A stretch of 64,000 bases of DNA from Mycobacterium mantenii (GTDB lineage Bacteria > Actinomycetota > Actinomycetes > Mycobacteriales > Mycobacteriaceae): positions 6,014,001 through 6,078,000 of the forward strand of contig NZ_AP022590.1 of NCBI RefSeq assembly GCF_010731775.1. The letters run 5' to 3'. Positions 1-10,276 of this stretch are shown in pieces; the stretch's first letter is position 1; each line of letters opens with the position of its first letter. The position numbers and the translations under genes are program-made. The notes beneath the pieces were generated by a model. It ran no database searches. It saw only the letters and a list, made by a program, of their open reading frames with translations, and was not told the DNA's origin.

Positions 1-1975
1 CGGGCCACTTGTCGGGCGGGATCACGTAGCGGAAGGCGAACATGGCCAGTCCCACCGCGAGCATGCCGTACACGCCCATCATCGCCGCATGCGCGTGGTT
101 GGCGGTCAGTGCGGTGCCGATCTGGTAATAGGACACCACCGGGAGGTTGATCAGGAAGCCAAAGATACCCGCCCCCAAGAAGTTCCAGAATCCCACCGCG
201 ACCAGGAACATGACTGCCCAGCGGTGCGGGAACGGGTTGGCGTCGCCGGATTGCTGGCGTGCACCGAGCTGCAGGAACGCCCACGCCTCGACGGTCAGGA
301 ACGTCAGCGGAATGACCTCTGCGGCCGAGAAGAACGCGCCCAAAGCCATGTGCTCTACCGGCGTCCCGGAGAAGTACAGGTGATGCATGGTGCCGATTAC
401 ACCGCCGGCGGAGTACAGGATGACGTCGAGGAAGATCACGCCCAGCGCGATCCGTTCGCGCACCACGCCGAGCAACACGAACATGTAAGCCACCATCACG
501 GTGGTGAACAGCTCGAGGAAGTCCTCGACCCACAGGTGCACCACCCAGAACCGCCAGAAGTCGGCCACGGTGTAGTGGGCGTCGCTGCCGGCCAGCAGGC
601 CCACGGCGTAAAAGGCCGGGATGGCTAGTCCGGAGAAGAAGAACAGCCAGGGCATGTTCATCTTCGACTCGCGCTTGAGCCTGCCGCGCAGGCCGCGCCA
701 GATGATGGCGATCCACACGAACATGCCGATGATCAGCAGGATTTGCCACAGGCGGGGTAGGTCGAGGTACTCCCATTGCTGAGAGAACAGCCCACCCGCC
801 GGGATCACGCCGTAGATGGACAGCGCCTCGCAGATCAGCGACCCGAACACCACCACGGCGACCGCGCCGAGCAGCACGTAGGCGAGCAACCCCTGGCGCC
901 TGGGCTCGCGGCGGGCGATGAACGGCACCAGGAAGATGCCGCCGGCCAGGAAGGCCGCCGCCGTCCAAAACAGCGACAGCTGCAGATGCCAGGTGCGGGC
1001 CAAGTTGTAGGGCAGCACGCGGGCCAAGTCCAGCCCGAAGAAGTTCGACAAATCGGCCCGGTAGTGCTCGGCCGCGGCACCCAGCAGCGCCTGCGCCAGG
1101 AACAGCACCGACACGATCGCGAAGAACCAGATGCAGGCGCGCTGCGCCGGCGTCAGGCTCACCTCGCCGGGTTGGCGGAAGGACAGGGTGGACGACTCGG
1201 CGCTGTGCCAGCCGACCTTCTGGCTCCAGCGGCCGTATACCGCGAACATGACCCCGATGCCGCCGAGCAGTGCGATCAGCGACAGCGCCGACCAGACGAT
1301 CACCGCCGCGGTGGGACCGTTGTCGACTCGCGGCTCCGCCGGCCAGTTGTTGGTGTAGGTGTAGTTGTGGCCGGGGCGTTCGGCCGCGGCGGCCCAGGCC
1401 GTCCAGGCGAAGAACGCCGTGAGGTCACGGATCTGCGCCTTGTCGGTGATCATGTGCGGCAGTAGGCCGTATTTCGTCGAGTTCTCACCGAAGTAAGCGG
1501 CGTACTGGCTCTGGATGTGGTCGAACGCCACGGCCTGCCGATCGGTGAACACCAACGTCTTGGTGGCGGGGTTGTAGCGGTTGGTGCGGAACTCCGTGAC
1601 CACCCGCTCGCGCGGATCGGTGACACCCTGCGACCGGAGCTGACCGGAGACATCCTGCGTGGCGGTCCGCAGGTATTCGGCGGTGTAGTCGGGACCGAGG
1701 TACGCGCCATGGCCGAGCACCGAACCGTATTCCATCAGTCCGCGGGCCTGATAGAGCTCCTGACCTCTGGTGATGTCCTGGCTGGTGAATAGAAGCTGGC
1801 CCGATTCACTGACGACCTTGTCGGGCAGCGGCATCGAAGCCGAATACGTGCGGTAGGCCAGGATGCCCATCACCAGAAAGCCGAAGATCATGACCAGGGC
1901 GACGCCTTGGACCCAACCTTTTCCGATGAGGGGCTGTGACGATGAGGGCTGGGTGGATGTCGGTTGAGCGGTCAT
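1..1975 (-). CDS. norZ: Quinol-dependent nitric oxide reductase (qNOR), C-terminus outside window
   Basis: Single-chain NO reductase of the haem-copper oxidase superfamily, expected to reduce NO to N2O at the membrane with electrons from quinol. The reading frame is open for 658 codons from the ATG at 1975 to the window edge. An N-terminal membrane helix (about residues 24-43) precedes a periplasmic cytochrome-c-like domain without CxxCH, which is the qNOR hallmark, followed by many membrane helices. Visible ligand motifs are WHLQLS (low-spin haem), HLWVEDFLE (His with Glu near the binuclear site), the GTMHHLYF histidine pair and NHAHAAMMG. About 100 residues are missing compared with the usual 750 or so. 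It faces away from the stress protein at 2234. M. tuberculosis lacks this enzyme to my knowledge, so it is an accessory trait. Confidence 0.95.
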   Translation of the reverse strand, partial: MTAQPTSTQPSSSQPLIGKGWVQGVALVMIFGFLVMGILAYRTYSASMPLPDKVVSESGQLLFTSQDITRGQELYQARGLMEYGSVLGHGAYLGPDYTAEYLRTATQDVSGQLRSQGVTDPRERVVTEFRTNRYNPATKTLVFTDRQAVAFDHIQSQYAAYFGENSTKYGLLPHMITDKAQIRDLTAFFAWTAWAAAAERPGHNYTYTNNWPAEPRVDNGPTAAVIVWSALSLIALLGGIGVMFAVYGRWSQKVGWHSAESSTLSFRQPGEVSLTPAQRACIWFFAIVSVLFLAQALLGAAAEHYRADLSNFFGLDLARVLPYNLARTWHLQLSLFWTAAAFLAGGIFLVPFIARREPRRQGLLAYVLLGAVAVVVFGSLICEALSIYGVIPAGGLFSQQWEYLDLPRLWQILLIIGMFVWIAIIWRGLRGRLKRESKMNMPWLFFFSGLAIPAFYAVGLLAGSDAHYTVADFWRFWVVHLWVEDFLELFTTVMVAYMFVLLGVVRERIALGVIFLDVILYSAGGVIGTMHHLYFSGTPVEHMALGAFFSAAEVIPLTFLTVEAWAFLQLGARQQSGDANPFPHRWAVMFLVAVGFWNFLGAGIFGFLINLPVVSYYQIGTALTANHAHAAMMGVYGMLAVGLAMFAFRYVIPPDKWP

Positions 1976-2115
1976 GCGCGAGGTCTCCCGTCCAGGTGGT
2001 GGGTGGTGGTGCCCGCTGTCTCGCATGTCAAACACACCTAGTTTTCGTCCGCACCTAGTATTCGGTCGCTGACATCGCGATGGCAACATCGAATTTCGCA
2101 GGTTTCGTCGATCGT

Positions 2116-2154
2116 AGGGTCCAAAGGCACCTATTTCGGGACCAATGTATCTGG
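2116..2154. promoter_or_regulatory. Candidate DosR-like boxes between qNOR and USP genes
   Basis: Two neighbouring sequences resemble half or degenerate DosR boxes: AGGGTCCAAAGGCACCT at 2116-2132 and TTCGGGACCAATGTATCTGG at 2135-2154. The second matches roughly 12 of 20 positions of the TTSGGGACTWWAGTCCCSAA consensus. They sit in the divergent intergenic region 80-120 bases upstream of a universal stress protein, a class of gene often in the dormancy regulon. The matches are imperfect, so this is a suggestion only. Confidence 0.35.
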
Positions 2155-2233
2155 GGGAGCAAGGTTTACGGCGATAACCTCACGGTGCAACGGTGTAACG
2201 GGCACCCTTCTACGCTCGAAGAGGGAAGTCGCG

Positions 2234-3031
2234 ATGAGCAACAGGTATCCAGCTCCCGCAATTCTGGTGGGGGTTGACGGATCCAAGGCGGCGATACATG
2301 CGGCCGTCTGGGGGGTCGAGGAGGCGGTCAACCGCGACATTCCGCTGCGGCTGGTGTATGTCATCGATCCTCGCGATGGTTCGGGAGCGCGTGCCGTCGG
2401 TACTCGACTCGCCGTCGCCCGAGCCGCGTTGGTCGACGCGCATCGGGCCGTGGACGCCGTCGGCGAACCGGTCAAGGTAGAAACCGACATCCTTTGGGGC
2501 AAAACGGTTTCCAAGCTGCTCGAGGAATCAAGGTCGGCGCTCATGATCTGCGTCGGGCAGATCGGAATCGACCACGCCTGCCATGGCGGACCCTCCGTTG
2601 CGACCTCCTTGGTCCGCTCGGCGCTGTGCCCGGTCGCGGTGATCCAACAGTCGACGGGTCGTCTGACGGCGCCGCGGGTCAGCGGCGTGGTGGTGGAAGT
2701 GGACAACGGCACGGTGCTGTGGCATGCGTTCGACGAAGCCAGGCTGAGGGGAGCGGCACTGCAGGCCGTGTCGGTATCCCGGGTGGCGGACGCCCGGGAG
2801 GGAAGCCCTGAGAAGTTCTCGGCGCGAGCACAATTGGATCGTCGACTGGCGCGGTGGATGCGGTTGTATCCCGACGTGCAGGTGGTGCCGGCGATCGTGG
2901 CCGGCGGCGTGGACCGGTACCTGCGTGCCCGCCACGAAGCGGACCGGCTGCTGGTCACCGACCACGCTCGGGCCGAGGCCCTGTGCCATGCGGGCCATTC
3001 CGTGCTGGCGATACGTTGCGGCAATCTGTAG
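2234..3031 (+). CDS. Universal stress protein, tandem USP domains
   Basis: A 265-residue cytoplasmic stress protein with two USP folds. The first domain opens with ILVGVDGSKAA, the typical USP first strand and helix. The second half (from about residue 145) is shorter and has lost the clear G-x2-G-x9-G-S ATP loop, as in the Rv2028c/Rv3134c type. The ATG is preceded by GAGGGA eight bases upstream. Such proteins are commonly induced by hypoxia and NO in mycobacteria, and the neighbouring NO reductase and globin remnant fit that setting. The biochemical role is unknown, and ATP binding by the second domain is doubtful. Confidence 0.88.
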   Translation: MSNRYPAPAILVGVDGSKAAIHAAVWGVEEAVNRDIPLRLVYVIDPRDGSGARAVGTRLAVARAALVDAHRAVDAVGEPVKVETDILWGKTVSKLLEESRSALMICVGQIGIDHACHGGPSVATSLVRSALCPVAVIQQSTGRLTAPRVSGVVVEVDNGTVLWHAFDEARLRGAALQAVSVSRVADAREGSPEKFSARAQLDRRLARWMRLYPDVQVVPAIVAGGVDRYLRARHEADRLLVTDHARAEALCHAGHSVLAIRCGNL

Positions 3032-3147
3032 CTCGGGCAGAGCTGGTGTGGTGGCCTGAAACATACCGTTGCGCAACAGAATCGAAGTCGACGTCGGATT
3101 GCACGGGGAATTTGTTCCGTGTGTGCCGGTTGGTGCTGCTTGTTGTC

Positions 3148-3165
3148 AAGGGGCTTATGGCTCTG
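3148..3165 (+). promoter_or_regulatory. Candidate DosR-like box upstream of globin remnant
   Basis: AAGGGGCTTATGGCTCTG resembles the relaxed mycobacterial DosR box GGGACTTNNGDCCC with two mismatches. It lies 66 bases upstream of the start of the decayed truncated haemoglobin. The match is imperfect and unsupported by other evidence. Confidence 0.3.
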
Positions 3166-3230
3166 CTGATGGGACGCTACACTTAAATAGTGTTACTCCG
3201 AGTTGCAGATAGATCGAGGGGCTGTTGACG

Positions 3231-3541
3231 ATGAGCCAGCCAACCACGGCCGAGGCAGGCGCAGACCTGATCGACCGCGCTGACGTGGAGGTGTTACTGC
3301 GCCGTTTCTACGGGCGGGCGCTGGACGACGAGGTCCTGGCGGAGCCGTTCATCGCCGTGCTCCGCTGTCGGATCGCCACTTCCGGCGCTGACTCCGCCTG
3401 TGGCACAACACCGTTGACGAGATGTACAGCGGGCCGGCGGCCGATCGGGCGAAGGTTCAGGCCGGCCGCATCGCGTGGGCCATGCCGGCGGCTGACCGGT
3501 CTCGACGCGCCCGAGCTCCTCGTCACGCAACCGGCTCGTGA
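3231..3541 (+). pseudogene. Decayed group III truncated haemoglobin
   Basis: The N-terminus reads as a group III truncated globin (RADVEVLLRRFYGRALDDEVLAE split over two helices), starting at ATG 3231 behind a GAGGGG ribosome site. After about residue 35 the frame loses similarity. Globin-like sequence resumes in another frame near 3390-3470 as HFRR-stop-LRLWHNTVDEMYSGP and then AKVQAGRIAWAM, and shifts again into RRLTGLDAPELLV near 3490-3525. The central segment that carries the haem-proximal region is absent. The gene therefore has an internal deletion of roughly 45 codons, a stop and at least one further frameshift, and cannot make a haem protein. It overlaps the 3' end of the convergent PNPOx-like gene. 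Intact relatives exist in other mycobacteria. Confidence 0.75.
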
Positions 3542-3954
3542 CGGTCAGGCTCCGGACCGAACCGGAAGCGGCGGCCGGTGACTTCGGTCGGGGTTATCCG
3601 CACATAGTGCGGTTTGAGCGTCGCAGTCCACGGCAGCAACTGTGCGCGTTCGGCGTGCTGGATGTCCGCGTCATTCTTCAGCAATCGCGCCCGACCGCGC
3701 ACGATCACGCTCCAGCCGTCGACCAGGTTGTGGTCGTCGACCTCGAAGACCACCGCGTGATGCGCCACGGCCGAGAACAATTTGGTGCCCTCGGCCGTGC
3801 GGAACAGCACCGTGCGGTCTTGCACGACGAAGTTGACGGGAAAGATTTCGGGCTCACCGGCGAAGTTGGTGACCAGCCGGCCCAGCGCGACGCTGCCCAA
3901 CAGATTCCAGTTCTCATTCTCGGAAAGCACGGTTACCGGTTGGTCGCTACCCAC
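3523..3954 (-). CDS. Pyridoxamine 5'-phosphate oxidase-like flavin-binding protein
   Basis: A 143-residue split-barrel protein of the PNPOx-like family, starting from GTG 3954. It shows the usual order for this family: a WNLLGSVALGRLVTN strand-turn, FPVNFVVQDRTVLFRT, AHHAVVFEVDD and WSVIVRGRARLL. Mycobacterial relatives such as Rv3129 and Rv0080 bind flavin or F420 and belong to the dormancy regulon. This copy may be a small flavin oxidoreductase, but no substrate can be read from the sequence. It is convergent with the globin pseudogene and overlaps its 3' remnant by about 20 bases. Confidence 0.85.
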   Translation of the reverse strand: MGSDQPVTVLSENENWNLLGSVALGRLVTNFAGEPEIFPVNFVVQDRTVLFRTAEGTKLFSAVAHHAVVFEVDDHNLVDGWSVIVRGRARLLKNDADIQHAERAQLLPWTATLKPHYVRITPTEVTGRRFRFGPEPDRHEPVA

Positions 3955-4026
3955 CCGCTCAACGCTACGGAGAATCGGCGTCGTTGAGTAGAGCCTTTGT
4001 ATCCCCGGCGCCGCAGAGATCGGCGA

Positions 4027-5388
4027 TCAGCCGTGGCTGACCCGTAGCAACTTGGCCAAACTCGGCAGCTTGACGCGGGGACGTCCGTGCGGTTCGCCGG
4101 CCGCTCGCTCATGGGTGTCGATGAGCTCCCAGTGCGCCGAGGTGACCAGCTGTGGCTGGCGCGACGCCAGCCAGTCGGCCAGCCGGTCGGCGTGGTTGTC
4201 CGGAAAATCCGCCAGACCGTCGGCGCCGGACAGATCCGCGAGCAGGGTGTCCACCGTGTCCTGGGAGTCCTTCTTATTGGTGCCGATGACGCCGGTCGGT
4301 CCGCGCTTGATCCAGCCGACCACGTATTCATTGCGGCTGCCGTCGACCCGGCCGCCGCTGTTGGGGATCGTCGCGGTCTTCTCGTCGAACGGCAACCCCG
4401 GGGTGGGCACGCCGCGGTAACCGACCGAGCGCACCACCAGCTGAACCGGCAGCTCCTCGCGTTCGCCGGTGTCGTTGGCGGACACCCGCCCGTTGTCGTC
4501 GGTGACCAGCTCGTTGCGGCCGAGCACGATCCCTTCCACCCTCTGGTCGCCCTTGATCTCGATCGGGGACGTCATGAAGCGCAGCACGATGCGGCGGTGC
4601 CCGGGGCGCGGATCGCGCTTCGCGTAGTCGCGCAGCACATTGATGTTCTGCTTCGCCGTCTTGCCGGCCGCCGCGGCATCCTCGTCGCTGACGCCCTCCA
4701 GCTGGGCGGGGTCGACGATCACGTCGACGTTGTCCAGCTCGCCCAGCTCGCGGAGCTCCAGGGTGGTGAACGCGGTCTGCAGCGGCCCGCGCCGACCGAT
4801 GACGACCACCTCGTCGACGCCGCACGGGCGCAGCGACTCCAGCGCGTGGTTGGCGATGTCGGTCAGTCCCAGCACGTCGGGGTCGGTGACCAGGATGCGT
4901 GCCACGTCGAGGGCGACGTTGCCGTTGCCGACGACTACGGCTCGGGCGCCCGAGAGATCCGGCGTGGCCTCCTCGAAGTTGGGGTGTGCGTTGTACCAGC
5001 CCACGAAATCGACGGCGGCGATGCTGCCCGGTAGATCTTCGCCCGGGATGTTCAGCGCGCGGTCGGATTGTGCCCCGACGGCGTAGACGACGGCGTCGTA
5101 GCGCTCGGCCAGCTCGCTGGACTGCACGTGTTCGCCGACCGCGATGTTGCCGAAGAAACGGAAGCGCGGATCCTGGGACGTCTTCTCGAACTGTTTGCTG
5201 ATCGACTTGATCTTCGGGTGGTCGGGCGCGACGCCGGAGCGCACCAGTCCCCAGGGGGTGGGCAGCATTTCCAGCATGTCGACGGCGACATCGAAGTCCT
5301 CGGACCCGTCGGCCGCCTTCAGTAAGGACGATGCGGCGAAGAAACCGGACGGGCCGGAGCCGACGATTGCAACGTGATAAGGGCGCAT
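4027..5388 (-). CDS. fprA: NADPH-ferredoxin reductase FprA
   Basis: A 453-residue FAD enzyme of the adrenodoxin-reductase type, which passes electrons from NADPH to ferredoxins that serve P450s and other oxygenases. The FAD-binding GSGPSGFFAA lies at residues 9-18; VVVGNGNVALDVARIL is the NADPH Rossmann motif near 150; VVIGRRGPLQTAFT and the C-terminal VGWIKRGPTGVIGTNKKDS are typical of the family. The start ATG at 5388 follows GAAGG. The frame stays open far upstream over the antisense of prfB, but that extension shows no similarity to the family. FprA is divergent from prfB, as in M. tuberculosis Rv3106/Rv3105c. Several P450s and a Rieske oxygenase in this window could draw on it. Confidence 0.97.
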   Translation of the reverse strand: MRPYHVAIVGSGPSGFFAASSLLKAADGSEDFDVAVDMLEMLPTPWGLVRSGVAPDHPKIKSISKQFEKTSQDPRFRFFGNIAVGEHVQSSELAERYDAVVYAVGAQSDRALNIPGEDLPGSIAAVDFVGWYNAHPNFEEATPDLSGARAVVVGNGNVALDVARILVTDPDVLGLTDIANHALESLRPCGVDEVVVIGRRGPLQTAFTTLELRELGELDNVDVIVDPAQLEGVSDEDAAAAGKTAKQNINVLRDYAKRDPRPGHRRIVLRFMTSPIEIKGDQRVEGIVLGRNELVTDDNGRVSANDTGEREELPVQLVVRSVGYRGVPTPGLPFDEKTATIPNSGGRVDGSRNEYVVGWIKRGPTGVIGTNKKDSQDTVDTLLADLSGADGLADFPDNHADRLADWLASRQPQLVTSAHWELIDTHERAAGEPHGRPRVKLPSLAKLLRVSHG

Positions 5389-5559
5389 ACTCGACCTTCT
5401 ATTCGTGCTCGATAGCGCCGGGGGCTTCCTAAACAGCCCGGCGCGCAGAGCGGGGCGCACATGATCGTGACTCGATGCTAAACGCATGACCGCTGGTCGT
5501 GACCTGGACACTCGCTGCGAGCAAAGTCGGTCGGCGGGCCCCGGGTAACGTTGTCGCCT

Positions 5560-6672
5560 GTGGAACCTGACCGTCAAGCCGATATCGCCGCCCTCGACGC
5601 CACCCTGACCACGGTGGAGCGGGTGCTCGATGTGGACGGTCTGCGCACCCGCATCGAGAAGCTCGAACACGAGGCATCGGATCCTCAATTGTGGGACGAC
5701 CAGGCGCGGGCGCAGCGGGTGACCAGTGAGTTGTCTCACGCTCAGGGCGAGCTGCGCCGGGTCGAGGAGCTTCGTAGCCGCCTGGACGATCTGCCGGTGC
5801 TCTACGAGCTGGCGGCCGAGGAGGGGGAAGGCGCGGCCGACGCGCTGGCCGAGGCCGACGCCGAGCGCAAGGCGCTGCGCGCGGACATCGAAGCGACCGA
5901 GGTTCGGACCCTGCTCTCGGGCGAGTACGACGAACGCGAGGCGCTGGTCACGATCCGGGCCGGGGCGGGCGGGGTGGACGCCGCTGACTGGGCCGAGATG
6001 CTGATGCGGATGTACATCCGGTGGGCCGAGCAGCACAAGTATCCCGTCGAGGTGTTCGACACGTCCTACGCCGAAGAAGCGGGCATCAAGAGCGCGACGT
6101 TCGCCGTGCACGCGCCCTTCGCGTACGGCACGCTGTCCGTCGAGCAGGGCACCCACCGGCTGGTGCGAATCAGCCCGTTTGACAACCAGAGCCGACGTCA
6201 GACATCGTTCGCTGAAGTCGAGGTGCTCCCGGTGGTGGAGACCACCGACCACATCGACATACCGGAAGGTGATGTGCGCGTTGATGTTTACCGCTCGAGT
6301 GGCCCGGGAGGCCAGTCGGTGAACACCACCGACTCTGCGGTACGTTTAACCCACATCCCAACGGGTATCGTCGTGACTTGCCAGAACGAGAAATCGCAGT
6401 TGCAGAACAAGGTCTCGGCGATGCGGGTGCTTCAGGCAAAGTTGTTGGAGCGCAAGCGTTCCGAAGAACGCGCTGAGCTTGACGCGTTAAAAGGCGAAGG
6501 TGGCAGTTCGTGGGGCAACCAGATGCGCTCCTATGTTCTGCAGCCGTATCAGATGGTCAAGGATCTGCGGACCGAGTACGAGGTCGGCAATCCTGCGGCC
6601 GTCCTGGATGGAGACATCGACGGATTTCTGGAAGCGGGAATACGTTGGCGCAACCGAAAAGATGACGAATAA
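5560..6672 (+). CDS. prfB: Peptide chain release factor 2
   Basis: RF2 terminates translation at UGA and UAA. The 370-residue protein contains the stop-codon-recognising SPF tripeptide (RISPFDNQS) and the peptidyl-tRNA hydrolysis motif [11 protein letters not shown] 5560 is chosen because mycobacterial RF2 begins (M)[12 protein letters not shown]; an in-frame TTG at 5551 adds only three residues. No in-frame UGA is present near codon 25, so the programmed frameshift that autoregulates prfB in enterobacteria is absent. It is first in a co-directional chain with mscS-like, Rv3103c-like, ftsE, ftsX and smpB. Confidence 0.96.
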   Translation: MEPDRQADIAALDATLTTVERVLDVDGLRTRIEKLEHEASDPQLWDDQARAQRVTSELSHAQGELRRVEELRSRLDDLPVLYELAAEEGEGAADALAEADAERKALRADIEATEVRTLLSGEYDEREALVTIRAGAGGVDAADWAEMLMRMYIRWAEQHKYPVEVFDTSYAEEAGIKSATFAVHAPFAYGTLSVEQGTHRLVRISPFDNQSRRQTSFAEVEVLPVVETTDHIDIPEGDVRVDVYRSSGPGGQSVNTTDSAVRLTHIPTGIVVTCQNEKSQLQNKVSAMRVLQAKLLERKRSEERAELDALKGEGGSSWGNQMRSYVLQPYQMVKDLRTEYEVGNPAAVLDGDIDGFLEAGIRWRNRKDDE

Positions 6673-7648
6673 CACAAGTTTTCTTGCTGCATCGATGACG
6701 CACCGCTGGCACGACTTCTGGCGGGGCGAACTCGGTGAGTGGATCATCACCCGGGGTCTGCGGATCGTCATGGTCCTGATCGCGGCGGTGCTGGCGGCCC
6801 GGTTGGTCAACTGGGTCGCGCAGCAGGTGACCCATCAGCTCAATTTGGGTTTCGCCGAAAGCGACGCGCTGGTGCGCTCGGAAGCCTCCAAACACCGGCA
6901 GGCCCTGGCGTCGGTCATCTCCTGGGTGTCGATCGTGATCATCGGCATCTGGGTCATCATGCAGATCGCCGACGTGCTGCAGTTCTCGGTGGGCAGCTTG
7001 GTCGCGCCGGCCACCGTGGTCGGTGCCGCGCTGGGTTTCGGCGCCCAGCAGTTGGTGCGAGACCTGTTGGCGGGTTTCTTCATCCTGGTGGAGCGCCAGT
7101 ACGGTTTTGGAGATCTGGTCACCATCACGGTGGTTTCCGCGACGGAGGCCAGCGGCACGGTGGAGAACGTGACATTGCGGGTGACCCGCTTGCGTTCGTC
7201 GGATGGCGAAGTGTTGACCATTCCCAACGGGCAGATCGTCAAGGTGGTCAATCTGTCGAAGGACTGGGCGCGCGCGGTGGTGGACATCCCGGTGTCGACC
7301 AGCGCCGACCTCAACCGGGTCAACGAGGTCTTGCATCAGGAATGCGACCGCGCGATGGAGAATCCCGTCCTCGGGGAATTGCTGTTGGATGCCCCCACCG
7401 TGATGGGTGTGGAGAGTATCGCGGTCGACACCGTCACGCTGCGTCTGGTGGCTCGCACCCTGCCCGGCAAGCAGTTCGAGGTCGGCAGGCAGCTGCGCGT
7501 GCTGGTCATCCGGGCGCTGGCCCGCGTCGGGATCGTGACCGCGGCGGACGCGACGGTGGGCCTGGTCGAAGACCCCTCCGTTCCGGCCGCCCAGGCCGCC
7601 GAACAGCAGTCCGACGATGAAGTCCAAGGTGCGGTGCAGAAGCGTTGA
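6662..7648 (+). CDS. Small-conductance mechanosensitive channel (MscS family)
   Basis: A 328-residue membrane protein, orthologous by position and sequence to Rv3104c. Membrane helices lie near residues 25-45 and 85-110, and the pore-lining helix has the Gly/Ala pattern [26 protein letters not shown]. It is followed by the MscS beta domain (FGDLVTI...[19 protein letters not shown]...IPNGQI). It probably releases solutes on hypo-osmotic shock. The ATG at 6662 overlaps the prfB stop by 11 bases; a second ATG at 6695 is an alternative. The acidic C-terminal tail is unstructured. Confidence 0.9.
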   Translation: MTNNTSFLAASMTHRWHDFWRGELGEWIITRGLRIVMVLIAAVLAARLVNWVAQQVTHQLNLGFAESDALVRSEASKHRQALASVISWVSIVIIGIWVIMQIADVLQFSVGSLVAPATVVGAALGFGAQQLVRDLLAGFFILVERQYGFGDLVTITVVSATEASGTVENVTLRVTRLRSSDGEVLTIPNGQIVKVVNLSKDWARAVVDIPVSTSADLNRVNEVLHQECDRAMENPVLGELLLDAPTVMGVESIAVDTVTLRLVARTLPGKQFEVGRQLRVLVIRALARVGIVTAADATVGLVEDPSVPAAQAAEQQSDDEVQGAVQKR

Positions 7649-8136
7649 AGTTCACCCTGAACATCCTCGAGAAGCGCGGCTACGACACGGATGCGGAGCA
7701 TCGCTGGCCGAAGTACGTGTTCGGCGGGCGGATGCGCACGTCGACACTCGTGCTGCTCATCGCGTTCTTCGCCGTGTGGTGGGTCTACGACACCTACCGC
7801 CCCGAACCGCCACCCAAGCCCCCGGCGCAGCAAATTGTGCCGCCGGGATTCGTGCCCGACCCCAACTACACGTGGGTGCCGCGCAGCCGCGTGCAGGCGC
7901 CGCCGCCAACCGTCACCTATACGCCCACTCCGACGAGCACACCGCCGCCCCCGCCACCGCCGCCGCCACCGGTGACGACGACCACCACGACGACACCGCC
8001 GTTCCAGCTGCCGCAGCTGCCGTGCATCCTGCCGCAGCCGTTCTGCCCGCCCAGCTCGAGCCCGGCCACACCGCCGCCGCAGCAACCGCAGCCGGGGCCC
8101 GGCCCGACGCCGACTTCGCCGCCACCGGCCAGTTGA
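7645..8136 (+). CDS. Proline-rich single-pass membrane protein (Rv3103c-like)
   Basis: A 163-residue protein with a short cytoplasmic N-terminus ([17 protein letters not shown]), one membrane helix near residues 33-48 ([18 protein letters not shown]), then an extracytoplasmic domain dominated by Pro and Thr, including a run of ten prolines and a run of Thr. The TTG start at 7645 shares four bases with the preceding stop, so translation is probably coupled. Its place just before ftsE in mycobacteria suggests a link to the division machinery or cell wall, but no activity is known. The proline tract may span the peptidoglycan layer. Confidence 0.82.
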   Translation: MKFTLNILEKRGYDTDAEHRWPKYVFGGRMRTSTLVLLIAFFAVWWVYDTYRPEPPPKPPAQQIVPPGFVPDPNYTWVPRSRVQAPPPTVTYTPTPTSTPPPPPPPPPPVTTTTTTTPPFQLPQLPCILPQPFCPPSSSPATPPPQQPQPGPGPTPTSPPPAS

Positions 8137-8180
8137 CTTCGCCTGCCAGGCGAAATTCACCGCTACACTGGCGTGCCGTG

Positions 8181-8870
<690 letters not shown>

Positions 8871-9764
8871 GTGCGCTTCGGCTTCCTACTCAACGAGGTC
8901 CTTACCGGGCTCCGGCGCAACGTCACGATGACGGCCGCGATGATCCTGACGACGGCGATCTCCATCGGCTTGTTCGGCGGCGGTCTGCTGGTGGTCCGGC
9001 TGGCCGACAACTCGCGCGAGATCTATCTCGACCGCGTCGAGACGCAGGTGTTCCTGACCGACGACATCTCGGCCAATGACACGATATGCGCGTCCGCGCC
9101 GTGTAAGGGGTTGCGCGACAAGATCGATGCGCGCCAAGACGTCAAATCGGTGCGCTTCGTCAACCGGCAGGACGCCTACAACGACGCCATCAAGAAGTTC
9201 CCGGAATTCAAGGATGTGGCGGGCAAGGACTCGTTTCCCGCGTCGTTCATCGTCAAACTGAACAATCCCGAACAGCACGCCGAGTTCGACGCCGCGATGC
9301 AGGGGCAGCCCGGGGTGCGCAGCATCCTCAACGAAAAGGACCTCATCGACCGGCTGTTCGCCGTCCTGGACGGCTTGCGTGATGCCGCGTTCGCCGTCGC
9401 GCTGGTGCAGGCCGTCGGGGCGATCTTGTTGATTGCCAACATGGTGCAGGTCGCGGCGTACACCCGGCGCACGGAGATCGGGATCATGCGGCTGGTGGGT
9501 GCCAGCCGGTGGTACACCCAGCTGCCCTTCCTGGTGGAAGCGATGCTGGCCGCGTCCATCGGTGTGGCCATCGCCGTCGTCGGACTCATGCTGGTTCGGG
9601 CAGTGTTCCTGGACAACGCGCTCAGCCAGTTCTACCAAGCACATCTGATCGCCAAGGTCGACTACGCCGACATCCTTTACATCTCGCCGTGGTTGTTCCT
9701 GCTCGGCGTGTCGATGGCGGCAATGACGGCATATGCAACATTGCGCCTCTATATAAGGCGGTAG
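8871..9764 (+). CDS. ftsX: Cell division membrane protein FtsX
   Basis: A 297-residue membrane partner of FtsE. One helix lies at residues 20-42, followed by an extracytoplasmic loop of about 120 residues (with a Cys pair in [10 protein letters not shown]), and three C-terminal helices containing the ABC3-permease signature [13 protein letters not shown]. The GTG start at 8871 abuts the ftsE stop. The loop contacts RipC-type hydrolases in mycobacteria. Confidence 0.96.
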   Translation: MRFGFLLNEVLTGLRRNVTMTAAMILTTAISIGLFGGGLLVVRLADNSREIYLDRVETQVFLTDDISANDTICASAPCKGLRDKIDARQDVKSVRFVNRQDAYNDAIKKFPEFKDVAGKDSFPASFIVKLNNPEQHAEFDAAMQGQPGVRSILNEKDLIDRLFAVLDGLRDAAFAVALVQAVGAILLIANMVQVAAYTRRTEIGIMRLVGASRWYTQLPFLVEAMLAASIGVAIAVVGLMLVRAVFLDNALSQFYQAHLIAKVDYADILYISPWLFLLGVSMAAMTAYATLRLYIRR

Positions 9765-9766
9765 CT

Positions 9767-10276
9767 GTGGCCAAGGGTTCCGGCCGAGCCAAGGCGGCGG
9801 GCGGCAAAGGTGGCAGCAAACAGGTGATAGCCACCAATCGCAAAGCGCGGCATAACTATTCGATCATCGAGTTGTTCGAGGCCGGAGTGTCTTTGCAAGG
9901 CACCGAGGTCAAAAGCCTTCGTCTGGGCCAAGCATCGTTGGCTGACGCGTTCGCAACGATCGACGACGGCGAAGTGTGGTTGCGTAACTTGTACATTCCG
10001 GAGTATCAGCACGGTAGCTGGACCAATCATGAGCCGCGTCGCAACCGAAAGTTGTTGTTACATAGGCAACAAATTGACAGGCTGGTCGGCAAGATACGGG
10101 ATGGTAACCTCGCCTTGATGCCGCTGTCATTGTATTTCTCCGAGGGCAAGGTCAAGGTCGAACTGGCCTTGGCGCGCGGTAAAAGGGCTTACGACAAGCG
10201 CCAGGACATGGCGCAACGCGATGCACAGCGCGAAGTGGTCCGTGAAATGGGGCGCCGAGCAAAGGGCATGACCTGA
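9767..10276 (+). CDS. smpB: SsrA-binding protein SmpB
   Basis: A 169-residue RNA-binding protein that carries tmRNA into stalled ribosomes for trans-translation. The conserved core NRKARHNYSI, GTEVKSLR, SWTNHEPRRNRKLLLH and the basic C-terminal tail RDAQREVVREMGRRAKG are all present. GTG 9767 lies two bases after the ftsX stop. The N-terminal Gly/Lys-rich stretch is slightly longer than in M. tuberculosis. Its RNA partner ssrA is 3 kb downstream in this window. Confidence 0.97.
   Translation: MAKGSGRAKAAGGKGGSKQVIATNRKARHNYSIIELFEAGVSLQGTEVKSLRLGQASLADAFATIDDGEVWLRNLYIPEYQHGSWTNHEPRRNRKLLLHRQQIDRLVGKIRDGNLALMPLSLYFSEGKVKVELALARGKRAYDKRQDMAQRDAQREVVREMGRRAKGMT

Noticed and set aside
4087..5034. 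Long plus-strand frame opposite fprA
   Set aside because: It is the antisense shadow of a GC-rich gene; its composition (His, Arg, Asp, Val rich) is typical of complement frames.
5560..5700. Programmed frameshift in prfB
   Set aside because: The frame is continuous with no in-frame UGA near codon 25.
4027..6252. A 741-codon minus-strand frame that runs through fprA and beyond
   Set aside because: The extension past 5388 is antisense to prfB and unlike any reductase; fprA has a proper start with a ribosome site at 5388.
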